DNA of 64,000 nucleotides from Lachnoanaerobaculum umeaense (GCF_003589745.1 NZ_CP032364.1:2170001-2234000), one strand, 5' to 3'. Positions 9,971-18,965 are shown, counted from the stretch's first letter. Translations and numbers: made by a program. Notes: generated by a model not told the origin, from the letters alone.

Positions 9971-10200
9971 TTTTTGTTATCTGTTTTATTTTCATCTTTA
10001 AAAAGCTGAAGTGAAATATTCAAATCATCAAAAATCAATATATTTAAAATTATGATAGGAATAGCGAGTATATATTTTATAACTTTTACCACTTTATGGT
10101 CTCTTTTATATTTTGAGATTTTTAATACTAAAAGCACAATAATTAAAAATATAAATATAGAGTAAAACAGTATGTCTTCATTGCCGTATATTATTTTCAT
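9967..10200 (-). CDS. small two-helix membrane protein
   Basis: A 77-residue protein with two hydrophobic segments (about residues 10-28 and 42-60), separated by a basic loop (KISKYKRDHK), and a polar C-terminus. Start ATG has AAAGGAG nine bases upstream. It overlaps the HEAT-repeat gene by four bases and probably forms a two-gene unit with it. No family recognised; function unknown. Confidence 0.55.
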   Translation of the reverse strand: MKIIYGNEDILFYSIFIFLIIVLLVLKISKYKRDHKVVKVIKYILAIPIIILNILIFDDLNISLQLFKDENKTDNKK

Positions 10201-10249
10201 ATATGTACTCCTTTCCGGTATTACCGCAGTGTGTTAATTAAAAATATAT

Positions 10250-10664
10250 TTATGATGACTTTTCATAGCCATTTTGAAGTATTTGGCTATGAAAAATGAC
10301 TATCGGCGAGAATAATCTCGCCATTATTCTGATTTTGGCGTAGAAAAAAATATAATTGGCGAGATTATCCGCCTTTTCCTGTTCTATCATCTTATCTTTC
10401 ATCATCTGTTTGATTTCACATCCCAACACTACTATAACATTAATACCCATATTTTCAAGTTTGATGTAGTCTTGCTTATCTCTTTGAACATTCCCCTCCA
10501 ACTTACTTTTCCAAAAATCATGATTATTCTTAGGTATTGACGCATACCTGCAATTTTCATTCATGTGCCAAAAGCACCTGTTTACAAATATAGCAACTTT
10601 GTGTTTAGGAATATAGATATGCGGACTTCCTGGTAAACTTTTATAATTTAATCTGTATCCTTCA
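10250..10664 (-). pseudogene. truncated Vsr (very-short-patch repair) endonuclease
   Basis: Vsr nicks T:G mismatches that arise from deamination at 5-methylcytosine methylase sites. The open frame (first Met only at 10564) reads upstream through YKSLPGSPHIYIPKHK and AIFVNRCFWH, the Vsr core with its CFWH motif, then IPKNNHDFWKSKL, NVQRDKQ and VIVVLGCEI in the expected order. The N-terminal 25 or so residues are missing: the frame begins directly after the stop of the HpaII-like fragment. The last 30 or so residues are encoded by an unrelated hairpin repeat (10279-10370), so the C-terminus is also replaced. The G of the usual HGCFWH is R here. Non-functional remnant is the best reading. Confidence 0.72.
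10279..10370. repeat. 85-bp hairpin repeat, copy A
   Basis: This stretch shares with 12367-12455 the blocks ATTTGGCTATGAAAAAT, a hairpin of GGCGAGA...TCTCGCC, CCATTATT, TTTTGGCGTAGAAAAA and a closing GGxGAGATTAT-like segment, in the same orientation. Here it overlaps the 3' end of the Vsr remnant. The conserved inverted repeat suggests a small mobile hairpin element or an RNA structure. Confidence 0.65.
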
Positions 10665-11183
10665 TTATCTGAATCTCACCTGCAAATTGTGTTTTATAAA
10701 GTCTTCTCCGTTTTCACTGTACACTTCCCCGAAATCATGTCTTGATGTGGATACTGTTTCATACTTTGTATTACTTAACAAATATTCTTCAAAGTAATTT
10801 CTGTTGTATATATGATATGCAAGAACATTACCTTCCTTTGTAACTACAATATATCCACCTGTGGCCTCATCCAAACCGTCCCAAACTGTAGCTGGTTTCA
10901 TTCCCAATGCTACAGCCGTCAAAAACTTTTTGAACTTATATTTATAGGCATTTACATTACCGTAGTTCATAGGATTTTCCTTTTCAAGTTTTTCAACCAT
11001 CTCATTACAGTTGCTGATTCCGTCTTTATAAAAATATAAAAGTGTCTCGGCAATAATTTTATCCATATTACTATCGATAAGTACCAAATTATCCTCAAAA
11101 ACCCGATTGTTCATTTTCTGGTACTCGAGAGTTCTGTTTTCTTCAATTATCTTATTTATACACCCTCTGATATTTCTAAATCT
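10665..11183 (-). pseudogene. C-terminal remnant of an HpaII-like type II restriction endonuclease
   Basis: The open frame from the ATG at 11114 gives 149 residues resembling the C-terminal part of HpaII-family enzymes (CCGG cutters of about 350 residues): LVLIDSNMDKIIAETLLYF, then GGYIVVTKEGNVLAYHIY, then STSRHDFGEVY and a final NLQVRF. The same frame stays open and similar in character upstream to about 11183 (NIRGCINKIIEEN), where it joins a fragment of another gene. The N-terminal half and any cognate methyltransferase are absent. A truncated Vsr gene follows directly, which fits a decayed C5-methylation restriction system. Family call is from memory of the family, not a search. Confidence 0.6.
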
Positions 11184-11262
11184 GCAATAAGTTTTATTCT
11201 TTCGCCGTCAGAGAAGTTTTATTTTTTTAATTCTTCATATCTTTTTTGTAAAGTTGTTATAG
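11168..11262 (-). pseudogene. 5' remnant of a second HEAT-repeat gene
   Basis: Translation gives LQKRYEELKK, a stop, then NFSDGERIKLIADLE, closely matching residues 7-32 of the HEAT-repeat protein at 9239-9970 (LQNRYEELKRQNFPDSER and onward). It carries an in-frame TAA and breaks off where the HpaII-like fragment starts. This shows a past tandem copy and a deletion joint. Confidence 0.75.
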
Positions 11263-11292
11263 CACCCCATTTTTGTTTTCAGTTATTATTTT

Positions 11293-12336
11293 CTAAATCT
11301 TAACATACTTTATTGAACGCCCACTACCTATCTGTTTTATTTTTCCATTGTCATGTAATTCCTTTAAGGCTCGTTCTATTGTCCTTTGCGATATATCAGG
11401 ACAAAGTATCATAATATCCTTTTTAGAAAGCGGCTCTAATGACCTTTGAATAACAGATAATACTCTTTCCGGTGATGTCAATTTTTCATTTCCAATAAGG
11501 TTAAATCTGTCATCACATTCTTCATACGCTTTTAATAAAACTCCAAGCATATATCTTATAAAGGGGATTTCATCATTTTCACCTGTATGCCACTTTTCAC
11601 TTGATCTTTTCAACTCTTCATAATAAGACTCTTTACTCTCTTCAATCAGCATCTCTATACTTATATACCTTCCAACAAAGTAACCGAACTTATAAAGTAA
11701 AAGTAATGTCAGTAATCTGCTCATTCTTCCATTACCGTCATCAAAAGGATGGATACATAAAAAATCATGTATAAGTACAGGTATTAAAATTAATGCCGGA
11801 ATATTTTCTTTTAACGCTTTCCTATAAGCCTCAACCATTTTATCAAAATACATTTCTGTTTCAAAACTGCTTACCGGCTGAAATCTCACTTTTCTGTTGC
11901 CTAACGCATCTACTTCCATAACAGTATTGTCTAGGGTCTTAAATTTTCCTTTATAGTTTACATATGAATATGAATATAGCTGATTATGGAGAGTTAAAAT
12001 ATCATTTTTATTAAATTCTATATATGTATAATTTTCATGAATAATGTCAAGTACATGTCTATATCCTGCAATCTCCTCCTCATTCCTGTTTCTGGGGTCT
12101 GACTTTTTATTCATCAGTTCATTAAGTCTTGCATCATTTGTATAAATCCCCTCAATAGCATTCGAAGACTTAGTACTTTGTATTTTAGCTACATCAATCA
12201 TCTTATCCAAAACATCAGGATAATTTTTTACATAAAGTTCTTGTTTCCCCTTATATTCGTGAATTTTTGCAATTGTATGATATATATTTACAGGCAAAGA
12301 CAATTCCATAAGCTTTAAATAATTGAATTCTCTCAA
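11293..12336 (-). CDS. Fic-domain AMP-transferase with N-terminal inhibitory motif and winged helix
   Basis: Fic enzymes transfer AMP (or another phosphate-linked group) to hydroxyl side chains of target proteins. The 347-residue protein has the intact active-site loop HPFDDGNGRMSR (196-207). Upstream lies SNAIEG (58-63), which fits the inhibitory [S/T]xxxE[G/N] helix that blocks ATP in class II Fic proteins, so it is probably self-inhibited. The last 65 residues (SPERVLSVIQ ... ISQRTIERALKEL) look like a winged-helix DNA-binding domain. Start is TTG with GAGAGGTGA upstream. Copies of an 85-bp repeat lie on both sides of this block. No separate antitoxin is needed or seen. Confidence 0.88.
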   Translation of the reverse strand: MREFNYLKLMELSLPVNIYHTIAKIHEYKGKQELYVKNYPDVLDKMIDVAKIQSTKSSNAIEGIYTNDARLNELMNKKSDPRNRNEEEIAGYRHVLDIIHENYTYIEFNKNDILTLHNQLYSYSYVNYKGKFKTLDNTVMEVDALGNRKVRFQPVSSFETEMYFDKMVEAYRKALKENIPALILIPVLIHDFLCIHPFDDGNGRMSRLLTLLLLYKFGYFVGRYISIEMLIEESKESYYEELKRSSEKWHTGENDEIPFIRYMLGVLLKAYEECDDRFNLIGNEKLTSPERVLSVIQRSLEPLSKKDIMILCPDISQRTIERALKELHDNGKIKQIGSGRSIKYVKI

Positions 12337-12366
12337 AACATCACCTCTCTTTTCTCGCCATTATAG

Positions 12367-12455
12367 CATATTTGGCTATGAAAAATAAATAATGGCGAGA
12401 AAAATCTCGCCATTATTAGGGTTTTGGCGTAGAAAAAATACTGTTGGAGATATTA
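12367..12455. repeat. 85-bp hairpin repeat, copy B
   Basis: Second copy of the repeat at 10279-10370, same orientation. ATGGCGAGA (12392-12400) and TCTCGCCAT (12405-12413) form a near-perfect stem. It lies between the Fic gene and the HNH nuclease gene. Confidence 0.65.
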
Positions 12456-12585
12456 TAAAATATCCTAGATTATAGTCCTAATATATTCTCACTGTCTGTA
12501 ATTTATCCCATTATATTATTATAAATAAATAATATGACAAACTTTTGAGGTAATTAAGTAATCCTGTTACTAAGTATCTGTAAAA

Positions 12586-13695
12586 CTACCTTTTTAGTAT
12601 AAAGATATTTTTTCTATGATACTTCAAATATTCTCTATTTCCATCTGTAAGTTTTATACTCATATCTTGTCTAAGATTTAGAAATACTCTATTTATATCA
12701 TCAAGCTCATCTGAAATTATAATCAAACCATTATCATCAAATGATATATACCCTCTATCAAATGCCTTATCATGGTTTGGACACAGTAATAATCCATTAT
12801 CAATATCCAAACGTTCATTTTCATCGCTATCTTTCCATGGTTTAATATGACTTGCAATAAGAAAATCTTTCTTTGTTACATTACATAAACAACAATGGCT
12901 GTACCTACACAATAACTGTTCTTTAAATATACCTTGATTAACACGTATTTTAACTACTGCCCCTTTATCTATTCCCTGTAAATTAAGTTTTACAATTTTA
13001 TCTTCTACTTCCTTAGCATTATTATAGTATTCGTCTTTAAGTTTATATCCTTCGATCTTTTTATTATTTTTCTTCAACCATTCGCAAAAACTCATGAATA
13101 CTTCGTTACTCCATGAAGATAATTCCGGTATCGAATTCTTCCAATCACGTAGTATTATATTATTATAAATAACATCTTTCTTATCATCATAGGTTAAACC
13201 AAGTCTATCAAAGTAGCTTTTTAAACTTGTTTCTGTAACTACTGGAATAATCATTCCAGGAAAATAAGTGATAATAAGCCTAGATCTAAATGGCTTATAT
13301 AGTCTACTATTTGCTATAGCATTATAATCCTCATTTTTAGCATCCTCCAGTAGTTTAATTATATCTTTTTTTATGGCTGTAAATGCTCCTTCATAATCAT
13401 CACCATATATATCATAAGTTGGTGAAAGTGTAGCAGTTATACCTCCCTTAAGATATATTCCAAATCTATATGGGTGTACGTTCCCCATAGATGCCATATC
13501 TTTAAGTTCATCCTTTATCCTATAACAGAAACTCATCTTACTGCCTATAGCATAATCATTCAATGAAAGTTCCATTAATGATTCTATCGGATAATCCTCA
13601 ACAAATTTCCTTCTTGATTTTTCTGCGTTCTTATGCCACTCAACTGCTTTATCATACTCATACTCTTTAAATAACTGTATTTCTTTAAGACTCAA
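12586..13695 (-). CDS. HNH endonuclease, probable restriction-type nuclease
   Basis: A 369-residue protein. The C-terminal third has an HNH_2-type nuclease: CRYSHCCLCN, then SHIKPWKDSDENERLD, then NGLLLCPNHDKAFDRG, with both CxxC-like pairs and the catalytic His. The N-terminal 240 residues (GGITATLSPTYDIYGDDY ... YFPGMIIPVVTETSLKSY) resemble the DNA- or modified-base-sensing part of McrB/EVE-associated restriction nucleases, though I cannot name the family. Start is TTG at 13695 after AAGGGTGA. It is a single gene next to other defence remnants. A single-protein type IV-like restriction enzyme is the best guess. Confidence 0.72.
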   Translation of the reverse strand: MSLKEIQLFKEYEYDKAVEWHKNAEKSRRKFVEDYPIESLMELSLNDYAIGSKMSFCYRIKDELKDMASMGNVHPYRFGIYLKGGITATLSPTYDIYGDDYEGAFTAIKKDIIKLLEDAKNEDYNAIANSRLYKPFRSRLIITYFPGMIIPVVTETSLKSYFDRLGLTYDDKKDVIYNNIILRDWKNSIPELSSWSNEVFMSFCEWLKKNNKKIEGYKLKDEYYNNAKEVEDKIVKLNLQGIDKGAVVKIRVNQGIFKEQLLCRYSHCCLCNVTKKDFLIASHIKPWKDSDENERLDIDNGLLLCPNHDKAFDRGYISFDDNGLIIISDELDDINRVFLNLRQDMSIKLTDGNREYLKYHRKNIFILKR

Positions 13696-13728
13696 GTCAA
13701 ATCACCCTTCTTACAATCTAAATTATTA

Positions 13729-13820
13729 GGCGTTTGCGAAACGCCAAAAGCCGTATAAATACGCAATGTCATTAACTTAACGTTTGTAGCATACTCTTGC
13801 AAATAAGGGTATGCTCTTTT
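13729..13820. other. hairpins between the HNH gene and the IS4-type remnant
   Basis: GGCGTTT/AAACGCC (13729-13745) is a perfect 7-bp stem with a 3-base loop. AGCATAC (about 13789) pairs with GTATGCT (about 13809), followed by CTTTTTC on the plus strand, which looks like an intrinsic terminator. They probably mark the end of the insertion sequence or stop read-through into it. No gene is seen in 13696-13891. Confidence 0.5.
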
Positions 13821-13891
13821 TCTTTCACTTTTACTATTATTAGCTTAAAAAGAGCATAGTTCACCAGTTTAAATCGAAATACTTATTCAGT

Positions 13892-14895
13892 TTAGAAACT
13901 TCGCTTATGTGTATTCGAGAAATTTGCTGCAAGCTGTCCTTTAGTTCTGTGATAATGTCTATCATGCCTTATCAGCACTACATTTTTGCTTATTTCATCA
14001 TACAATGCCTGTAGTAGCACTACTTTTTTATTTCCATCTTTTTCTATAAGAATGTATATTAGGTCATTTTTCAGAAGTCCGATACTTAGGTTTCGGTTTA
14101 ACTGCATTGTATGTTTATAATCATTCTTTAGGTGCTCCTGGCTACTTTCTTCTATATCACAGATTATATCTTCTGCAAGATTGCTAACATAAATAGTGCT
14201 GTTAATGTCCTGCTCAATAAGCTCTGATTTTATCCCTGTGAAATTTCGATTTTTAATCTGTCTTTCAAAACTTCATAGGCCGTCTCTATACCCCAGCGCA
14301 TATGATACAGTTCTGCAAAGCATTCCTCTGGAAATTTATCCCGTGGAAGATTAGTAGCGAAAATTTCTGACTTTCCATCATCTAAACACACCTTTACAAA
14401 TCTCATTGAAAAGGATTCTCTGCTCATCATGATAGTTTCTTCTTTTTTGCCAATATAATTTCTCCTTCTAGCCTTTGTTAATGTTATGTCGACATCCTCA
14501 TCATTTGATTTTAATTCTTTCTGTTCAGCCTTATAGTCACTTGTTTTTAGTCTTGCTACAAAATACACTCCATCATCTATAAAATTCAAAAATGCCGGTG
14601 TCGAAGGATAACCTCTATCCATAACAACAAGATAGGGATATCTGTTTCCGATTGTATCCTTTATTCCTTTTAACTGTTCCTGGGCTACTCGCATCTCATC
14701 AAACTTTACGGTATTAATACTGCTTTCCAGAATAAAGCGATTAAGAACGTCGTAAATACATCCCAGCCCAATCTGAGCACATGGTTTTCCTCCTCTCACT
14801 GAGGCACTTCCGTATTTCTCGATGGTTTCATCAGTTGTAGGAATATTTATATCAGATCCATCTGCAGCTAAAATAAGGAATCCTTTATAGGTATA
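13892..14895 (-). pseudogene. IS4-family transposase, truncated and frameshifted
   Basis: DDE transposase remnant. Reading from about 14895, the frame gives AADGSDINIPTTDET (first catalytic Asp region), VVMDRGYPS (second Asp) and LYHMRWGIETAYEVLKDRL (third, Glu, with the YREK-like signature). At about 14240 one A appears to be missing; the shifted frame then continues ENFTG and on to the 71 residues ending at 13892. The N-terminal third is missing and the sequence abuts another transposase in opposite orientation. GTG at 14799 is an internal codon, not a real start. Confidence 0.85.
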
Positions 14896-15527
14896 TGGTT
14901 CTACCTCTTAAACCATCTATATTCCTTGGTGATGCAGCCTTTGATACCATTGAGATTTACAAATCACTTTTTGAAGATTTCAATTTCCAAAAAGCATTTA
15001 TTCCTTTAAAAGTTAATCTCTCAATGGATAATGTTAAATATACCTTCAATGAAAATGGTATTCCTTGTTGCCCTCATGATTCTTCACTTCCGATGAAACG
15101 TGAAGGAAGTAAATCCCATTTAAGGAGCAAGCTGTCTACAATGAAGTTCGTTTGTTCAAAAATGAAATGGGAATACAACCGACAAGACAAGTCCAAACGG
15201 CGTGTCTGTCACTGTGACAATCCTTGTACAACTTCTTCCTGCGGTAGAATGATTTATGTTTATCCTGAAAAGAATCTCAGAGCTTATCCCGGAGTAGAAC
15301 GAGGTTCTAAAGAATGGGATGAGACATATAAGATCAGGGTAAATGTTGAAAAATCAATCAATCACTTTAAGGACAGTTTCTGTATTGCCAAACGGAAAAC
15401 AACAAATGAAAAAACACTACATTCCGATTTACTGCTGGCCGGTATATCACAGTTATTAACTGTAGTTGTTGCTGATAAAATCAACCAACGACAACATATC
15501 AGAAGTTTAAAATCTTTAATTGCTTAG
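14895..15527 (+). pseudogene. C-terminal half of a DDE transposase
   Basis: 210 residues with FLGDAAFDTIEIYKSL (Asp region), a Cys-containing middle (CCPHD, CHCDNPC) and VNVEKSINHFKDSF (Glu region followed by a typical C-terminal helix LLLAGISQLL). This order matches the C-terminal half of IS1182-like DDE transposases, though the family is not certain. The start at 14895 lies at the joint with the IS4-type remnant, so it is truncated. Downstream (15528-15640) is short IS-end sequence with repeats of TTATCAACTTT. Confidence 0.7.
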
Positions 15528-15645
15528 GACTTATCAACTTTATATAAGCACTATGCTTATTAAAGTGCGCCTAAATCTTCCAGTTATCAACTTTTTAGCT
15601 TAAAATTTGTGCTTTGCATAAATTTATCCTTGTATGCAATAAGTA

Positions 15646-16308
15646 TTGCGAACAAGCTCAGTGAGTTTCGCAATTACCTATCGGGATTATATGAGAAAGA
15701 TAAGGAATCGTCAGCTTGAACGCGCTGAAAAGCTCGTCGAAAATCCTTCTTCTCTGAATAAAAAATGTCCGAACGATCCCAAGCGTTTTATACGTCAGAA
15801 TCACTGTACCTCTGACGGAGAGATTGCAGATAAAATGATCCTTTCGATAGATGAAGATGTTGCAACAGAAGAGGAATGTTATGACGGTTTCTATACCGTA
15901 TGCACAAACCTGGAGAATGTGGCAACGATTATAAGTATTAATCAAAAGCGATGGCAAATTGAAGAATGTTTCCGGATTATGAAGAGCGAATTTCAAGCCA
16001 GACCGGTATATCTCAGTATAAAAGATCGAATCACGGTACATTTCATTACCTGCTTCACCGCCCTGATTCTTTATCGTATTCTGGAGAAGAAGTTAAGTGA
16101 GAGTTATACCACTGAAAGCATTATAAGAACATTGAAAGAAATGAACATGCTGATAGCCCCCGGTGAAGGATATATCCCTGAGTACACACGAACCGACCTT
16201 ACAGACAAACTCCACGACACATTTGGTTTTAGAACGGATTACGAGATTGTATCTCAAAGAGAAATAAAAAAGATTTTAACCACAACGAGAAAGCAGAAAT
16301 ATTGCTAG
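15646..16308 (+). pseudogene. IS1634-type transposase, C-terminal part
   Basis: 220 residues ending in the conserved RWQIEECFRIMKSEFQARPV (Glu of the DDE triad) and the typical helix-rich tail to 16308. The first ten residues from a TTG at 15646 do not look like family sequence; real homology begins about YRDYMRKIRNRQLERAE. The N-terminal half, with the first two catalytic Asp residues, is missing. Confidence 0.8.
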
Positions 16309-16325
16309 AATTCAAAAAGAAAACA

Positions 16326-16368
16326 AGAGCCTATAAATGGCGTAGTTACGCCGTTTATGGGCTCTTGA
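16326..16368 (+). terminator. long hairpin at the end of the IS1634-type remnant
   Basis: AAGAGCC, ATAAA and GGCGTA pair with TACGCC, TTTAT and GGCTCTT around a two-base loop, giving a near-perfect stem of about 19 pairs. There is no T run after it. It is probably the transposase gene's terminator or part of the IS end. Confidence 0.6.
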
Positions 16369-16704
16369 CTCTTTCGCAACCGTCAAAGACGGGAGTATAT
16401 ATCGATTGAATATTGTATACAATAAGAATTATTATTGTTTTTAAATTAGTGCAGACTAACTTTTACACAAAAATATCACAGGCGTATAAAAAATATTAAA
16501 TAATAAATAAAAGTAAAACAATAAAAACAATATAATGAAATTCGTGCTTTATAAGCAAATGCCTATATAGCATAAAGAATAAAAATAGGATATATTCTTA
16601 TTATTAGAAAAAAGCATAATGAAGAATATGAGGGGTGATTTTAGAAGTATAGGGAGAATGAAAAATAATTTTTTTATATGTATTAGTGAATAAAATAGAA
16701 AATT
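16369..16704. other. AT-rich intergenic stretch
   Basis: Between the IS1634-type remnant and the terminator of the DUF4491 gene. Very AT-rich, many A runs, no open frame worth reporting and no clear repeat. Confidence 0.6.
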
Positions 16705-16787
16705 AAAAAAAGTGGCTGTAAAAATAGAAGCTTGAAACTCTTTTCATGAGTTGTTGCCTAAAGAGAGCTTTCTATTTTTACAGCATC
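16705..16787 (-). terminator. terminator of the DUF438/DUF4491 operon
   Basis: On the minus strand GCTGTAAAAATAGAAAGCT pairs with AGCTTCTATTTTTACAGC (16715-16784) around a long loop, followed by CCAC and seven Ts. It lies about 30 bases past the DUF4491 stop. Confidence 0.7.
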
Positions 16788-16813
16788 TATAGCTTTATTT
16801 TCGTTGTATTGAG

Positions 16814-17098
16814 CTATTTTCTCTTTGGATTTTTCGGGAACCATCCTTTTTCCACTCTTTTTTCCTGCTCATATAATTCATGGATACTCCAAAAGCAGGA
16901 AATGCCAAAGATGGCCAAACTTCCGGAGAGGAAAAGAGAAGGGAGAAAAATGCTGGCTACACAAGCGAATAGACCTATTATGAAAAAAAGCCAGGCTATT
17001 TTTTTACTAAAGTAATACTCCGCATAGACCACTATTGGGTGAAATATCCCTATACAGAGAAAGCAAACCAAGCCTAAGAGTAAACCTTGAAAGCTCAT
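16814..17098 (-). CDS. DUF4491 family membrane protein
   Basis: A 94-residue protein with three hydrophobic segments (about residues 5-25, 34-52, 55-75) and a charged tail (ELYEQEKRVEKGWFPKNPKRK) typical of the small DUF4491 family. Function is unknown. Its start overlaps the stop of the DUF438 gene (ATGA), so the two are coupled. Confidence 0.75.
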   Translation of the reverse strand: MSFQGLLLGLVCFLCIGIFHPIVVYAEYYFSKKIAWLFFIIGLFACVASIFLPSLFLSGSLAIFGISCFWSIHELYEQEKRVEKGWFPKNPKRK

Positions 17099-18735
17099 AG
17101 TTTAAAATACTCCCGAAGCTCTCGAAGCAGAGTGTTAAGATCCACCTCTGCCCGTTCACTCATCATCTTTACCGTGGCTTTCGGCATCATAATACGAGCA
17201 AGAGGAGTGTTTAAGGCCTTAAAGCGATCGCTTAATCGGAAAAGGAGAGTCTTTACATTGGGATCTGCTTCCAAAATATCTTTTAACAGAGTGTCTTCGG
17301 TGATTTCTGTCAGCTTGCCGGCTGTCAAAGACTCTGTACTTTCTCTATTTTCTTCGTCTCCCAAAGTCCCTGCGTTTTCTTTATTGCCTACATCTTCAGA
17401 AGTCTCTGAGTCTTCTCTCTTGTCTTCGTCTTCAGCAGTCTCTTTGCCTTCACCCTTTTCCTGCTGCTCCCAGGTCAGAAGAGTTTGAGAGCCCTGTAGG
17501 GAACGGATATGGGTGCAGTCCTGCATCATTTCCAGCACACCGCGGAACTTTCCCTTTTCATCTCGAACCGCATAGTAAACGATATAAATAAAGAGGTCCG
17601 GCTTGTTGATCCAAAACTCAGCCTTGTCCTGCTCTCCGGAACGAAACTTTTTGATGATTTCCTCAACGATATGTACAGAAGCCTTGGGATGACAGTTTTT
17701 CACATCTCTTCCGATGACATTTTTACTTCTGGGAAAAACTCTGTGCTTGGTGTCGGTGTAGAAGCACACCAGTTCATTTTCGTCCACATAGGAAAAATCC
17801 ACCGGCATGTGCTGGTAAATCAGGTTAATCTGATCCAGGGTAAGCTGACCGGTAGTAACATTCAACTTTTCTTCTTTATTGTTAAAGCCGTATTTTCCCA
17901 GAAGACCGGCAAGCTCTTCCGCAAAACCGGGAGCGGAAGAAAGTCCAGATAGAGGAGCACCGGATGTAGAAGCTGAGACAGAAGAGGAAGCCGAAGCTGA
18001 ATTGTTGGACTTATCTGCTTGCACGCTAATATAGGCAAAACCGATTTCCCGGTCTCCCTCGGCCATATAACGGAACTCTTCTTCATTAATCATTTCCAAG
18101 GAGGTGGGGTAGAGGATATTTTCTTCCTTGTCCATCAAATCCCGAACATCAGCCACAAGTTCTGCCTGCTTTCCGATAAATTCCTCTTCCTTATCCTCTA
18201 AAAGAAGATTGTAGCACTCTGAAATCTCATCCCGGATAAAGTCATCCAAAGTCCACATGGTGGTGGTAGGGCGGGTAAAGCCTTTCTTTTCCAAAACTGG
18301 GTATAATTGGTTTTGCTTTCTGGACAAATGAATCTTGAATTTCAACAAGTCTTCATAAAGCTCCAGCCATTGGTTTTTAATGAGAGGGTACTGCACCAAA
18401 TCCTCAACGGAAAGCAGTAGTTCCTTCATTTTGGCATTTTCCCTACGGTAACAGGAGATGGGATGATTTTCCGGAAGCTCTTGATCCTTTGTGACTAAAA
18501 CATCCTGGAAGACCTCCAGCATAGCTTGAATATCTTCCTTAATGCACTCATCTTCGGTTTCTTCCACCATTTCCTGCTCGATAATGGCGATTTCATAGGG
18601 GGCAAGGTGCTGTACTCTATCTTTAAGGGCTTTTCTTGCTTCTTCCAAAGAAATCTTTCCCTCATCATAGGCGGATTTTATTTCATGGACAATTTCTAAC
18701 TTCTTACCATCAATATTTTGAAAATTCTCTCTCAT
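17095..18735 (-). CDS. DUF438 / hemerythrin-like / PAS sensor protein
   Basis: A 546-residue cytosolic protein. Residues about 10-80 form the DUF438 domain (IVHEIKSAYDEGKISLEEAR). Residues 85-225 contain HHE-type helices with possible metal ligands (ENHPISCYRREN, FKIHLSRKQNQLYP). Residues 305-420 are a PAS domain (FSYVDENELVCFYTD ... VFPRSKNVIGRDVKNCHP). The last 70 residues resemble the DUF1858/ScdA N-terminal domain. A Glu/Ser/Thr-rich linker (435-470) and a Ser/Ala-rich one (245-270) separate them. Domain content suggests sensing of oxygen, NO or iron-sulfur damage (inference). RBS AAGGAG precedes the ATG. Base composition is clearly richer in G+C than the neighbours, a sign of transfer. 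Confidence 0.82.
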   Translation of the reverse strand: MRENFQNIDGKKLEIVHEIKSAYDEGKISLEEARKALKDRVQHLAPYEIAIIEQEMVEETEDECIKEDIQAMLEVFQDVLVTKDQELPENHPISCYRRENAKMKELLLSVEDLVQYPLIKNQWLELYEDLLKFKIHLSRKQNQLYPVLEKKGFTRPTTTMWTLDDFIRDEISECYNLLLEDKEEEFIGKQAELVADVRDLMDKEENILYPTSLEMINEEEFRYMAEGDREIGFAYISVQADKSNNSASASSSVSASTSGAPLSGLSSAPGFAEELAGLLGKYGFNNKEEKLNVTTGQLTLDQINLIYQHMPVDFSYVDENELVCFYTDTKHRVFPRSKNVIGRDVKNCHPKASVHIVEEIIKKFRSGEQDKAEFWINKPDLFIYIVYYAVRDEKGKFRGVLEMMQDCTHIRSLQGSQTLLTWEQQEKGEGKETAEDEDKREDSETSEDVGNKENAGTLGDEENRESTESLTAGKLTEITEDTLLKDILEADPNVKTLLFRLSDRFKALNTPLARIMMPKATVKMMSERAEVDLNTLLRELREYFKL

Positions 18736-18810
18736 AGCTTTCTCCTTCAGGGGATATTCCTATCTGCTATCCAATTAGATTAGAAATGAAAATATAGTAT
18801 TGCATAGTTG

Positions 18811-18863
18811 GTTAGAATAATCTAACTTATAATATTATAGCAAAAAGGAAGAAAGAAAAGCAA
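18811..18863 (-). promoter_or_regulatory. promoter and palindromic operator of the DUF438 gene
   Basis: TTGCTT (18858-18863), an 18-base spacer and TATAAT (18834-18839) on the minus strand form a good promoter. Just downstream is the palindrome GTTAGAATAATCTAAC (18811-18826), with a related TTAGATTAGAA further on (about 18776-18786). Its place over the start site suggests a repressor; an Rrf2-type regulator is one possibility. Confidence 0.6.
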
Positions 18864-18965
18864 TGAAATTTCCATCCTAGGGTGAAAAGTTTATTTCCAC
18901 TATCCCTATATTAAAGTTGCAAGAAATCAAAGAAATTTAAAAAAAGAGCAGATAATAAACATCTG

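Noticed and set aside
16746..17015. 89-codon plus-strand frame opposite DUF4491
   Set aside because: The minus-strand DUF4491 frame is coupled to its neighbour and matches a family; the plus frame begins in a terminator hairpin.
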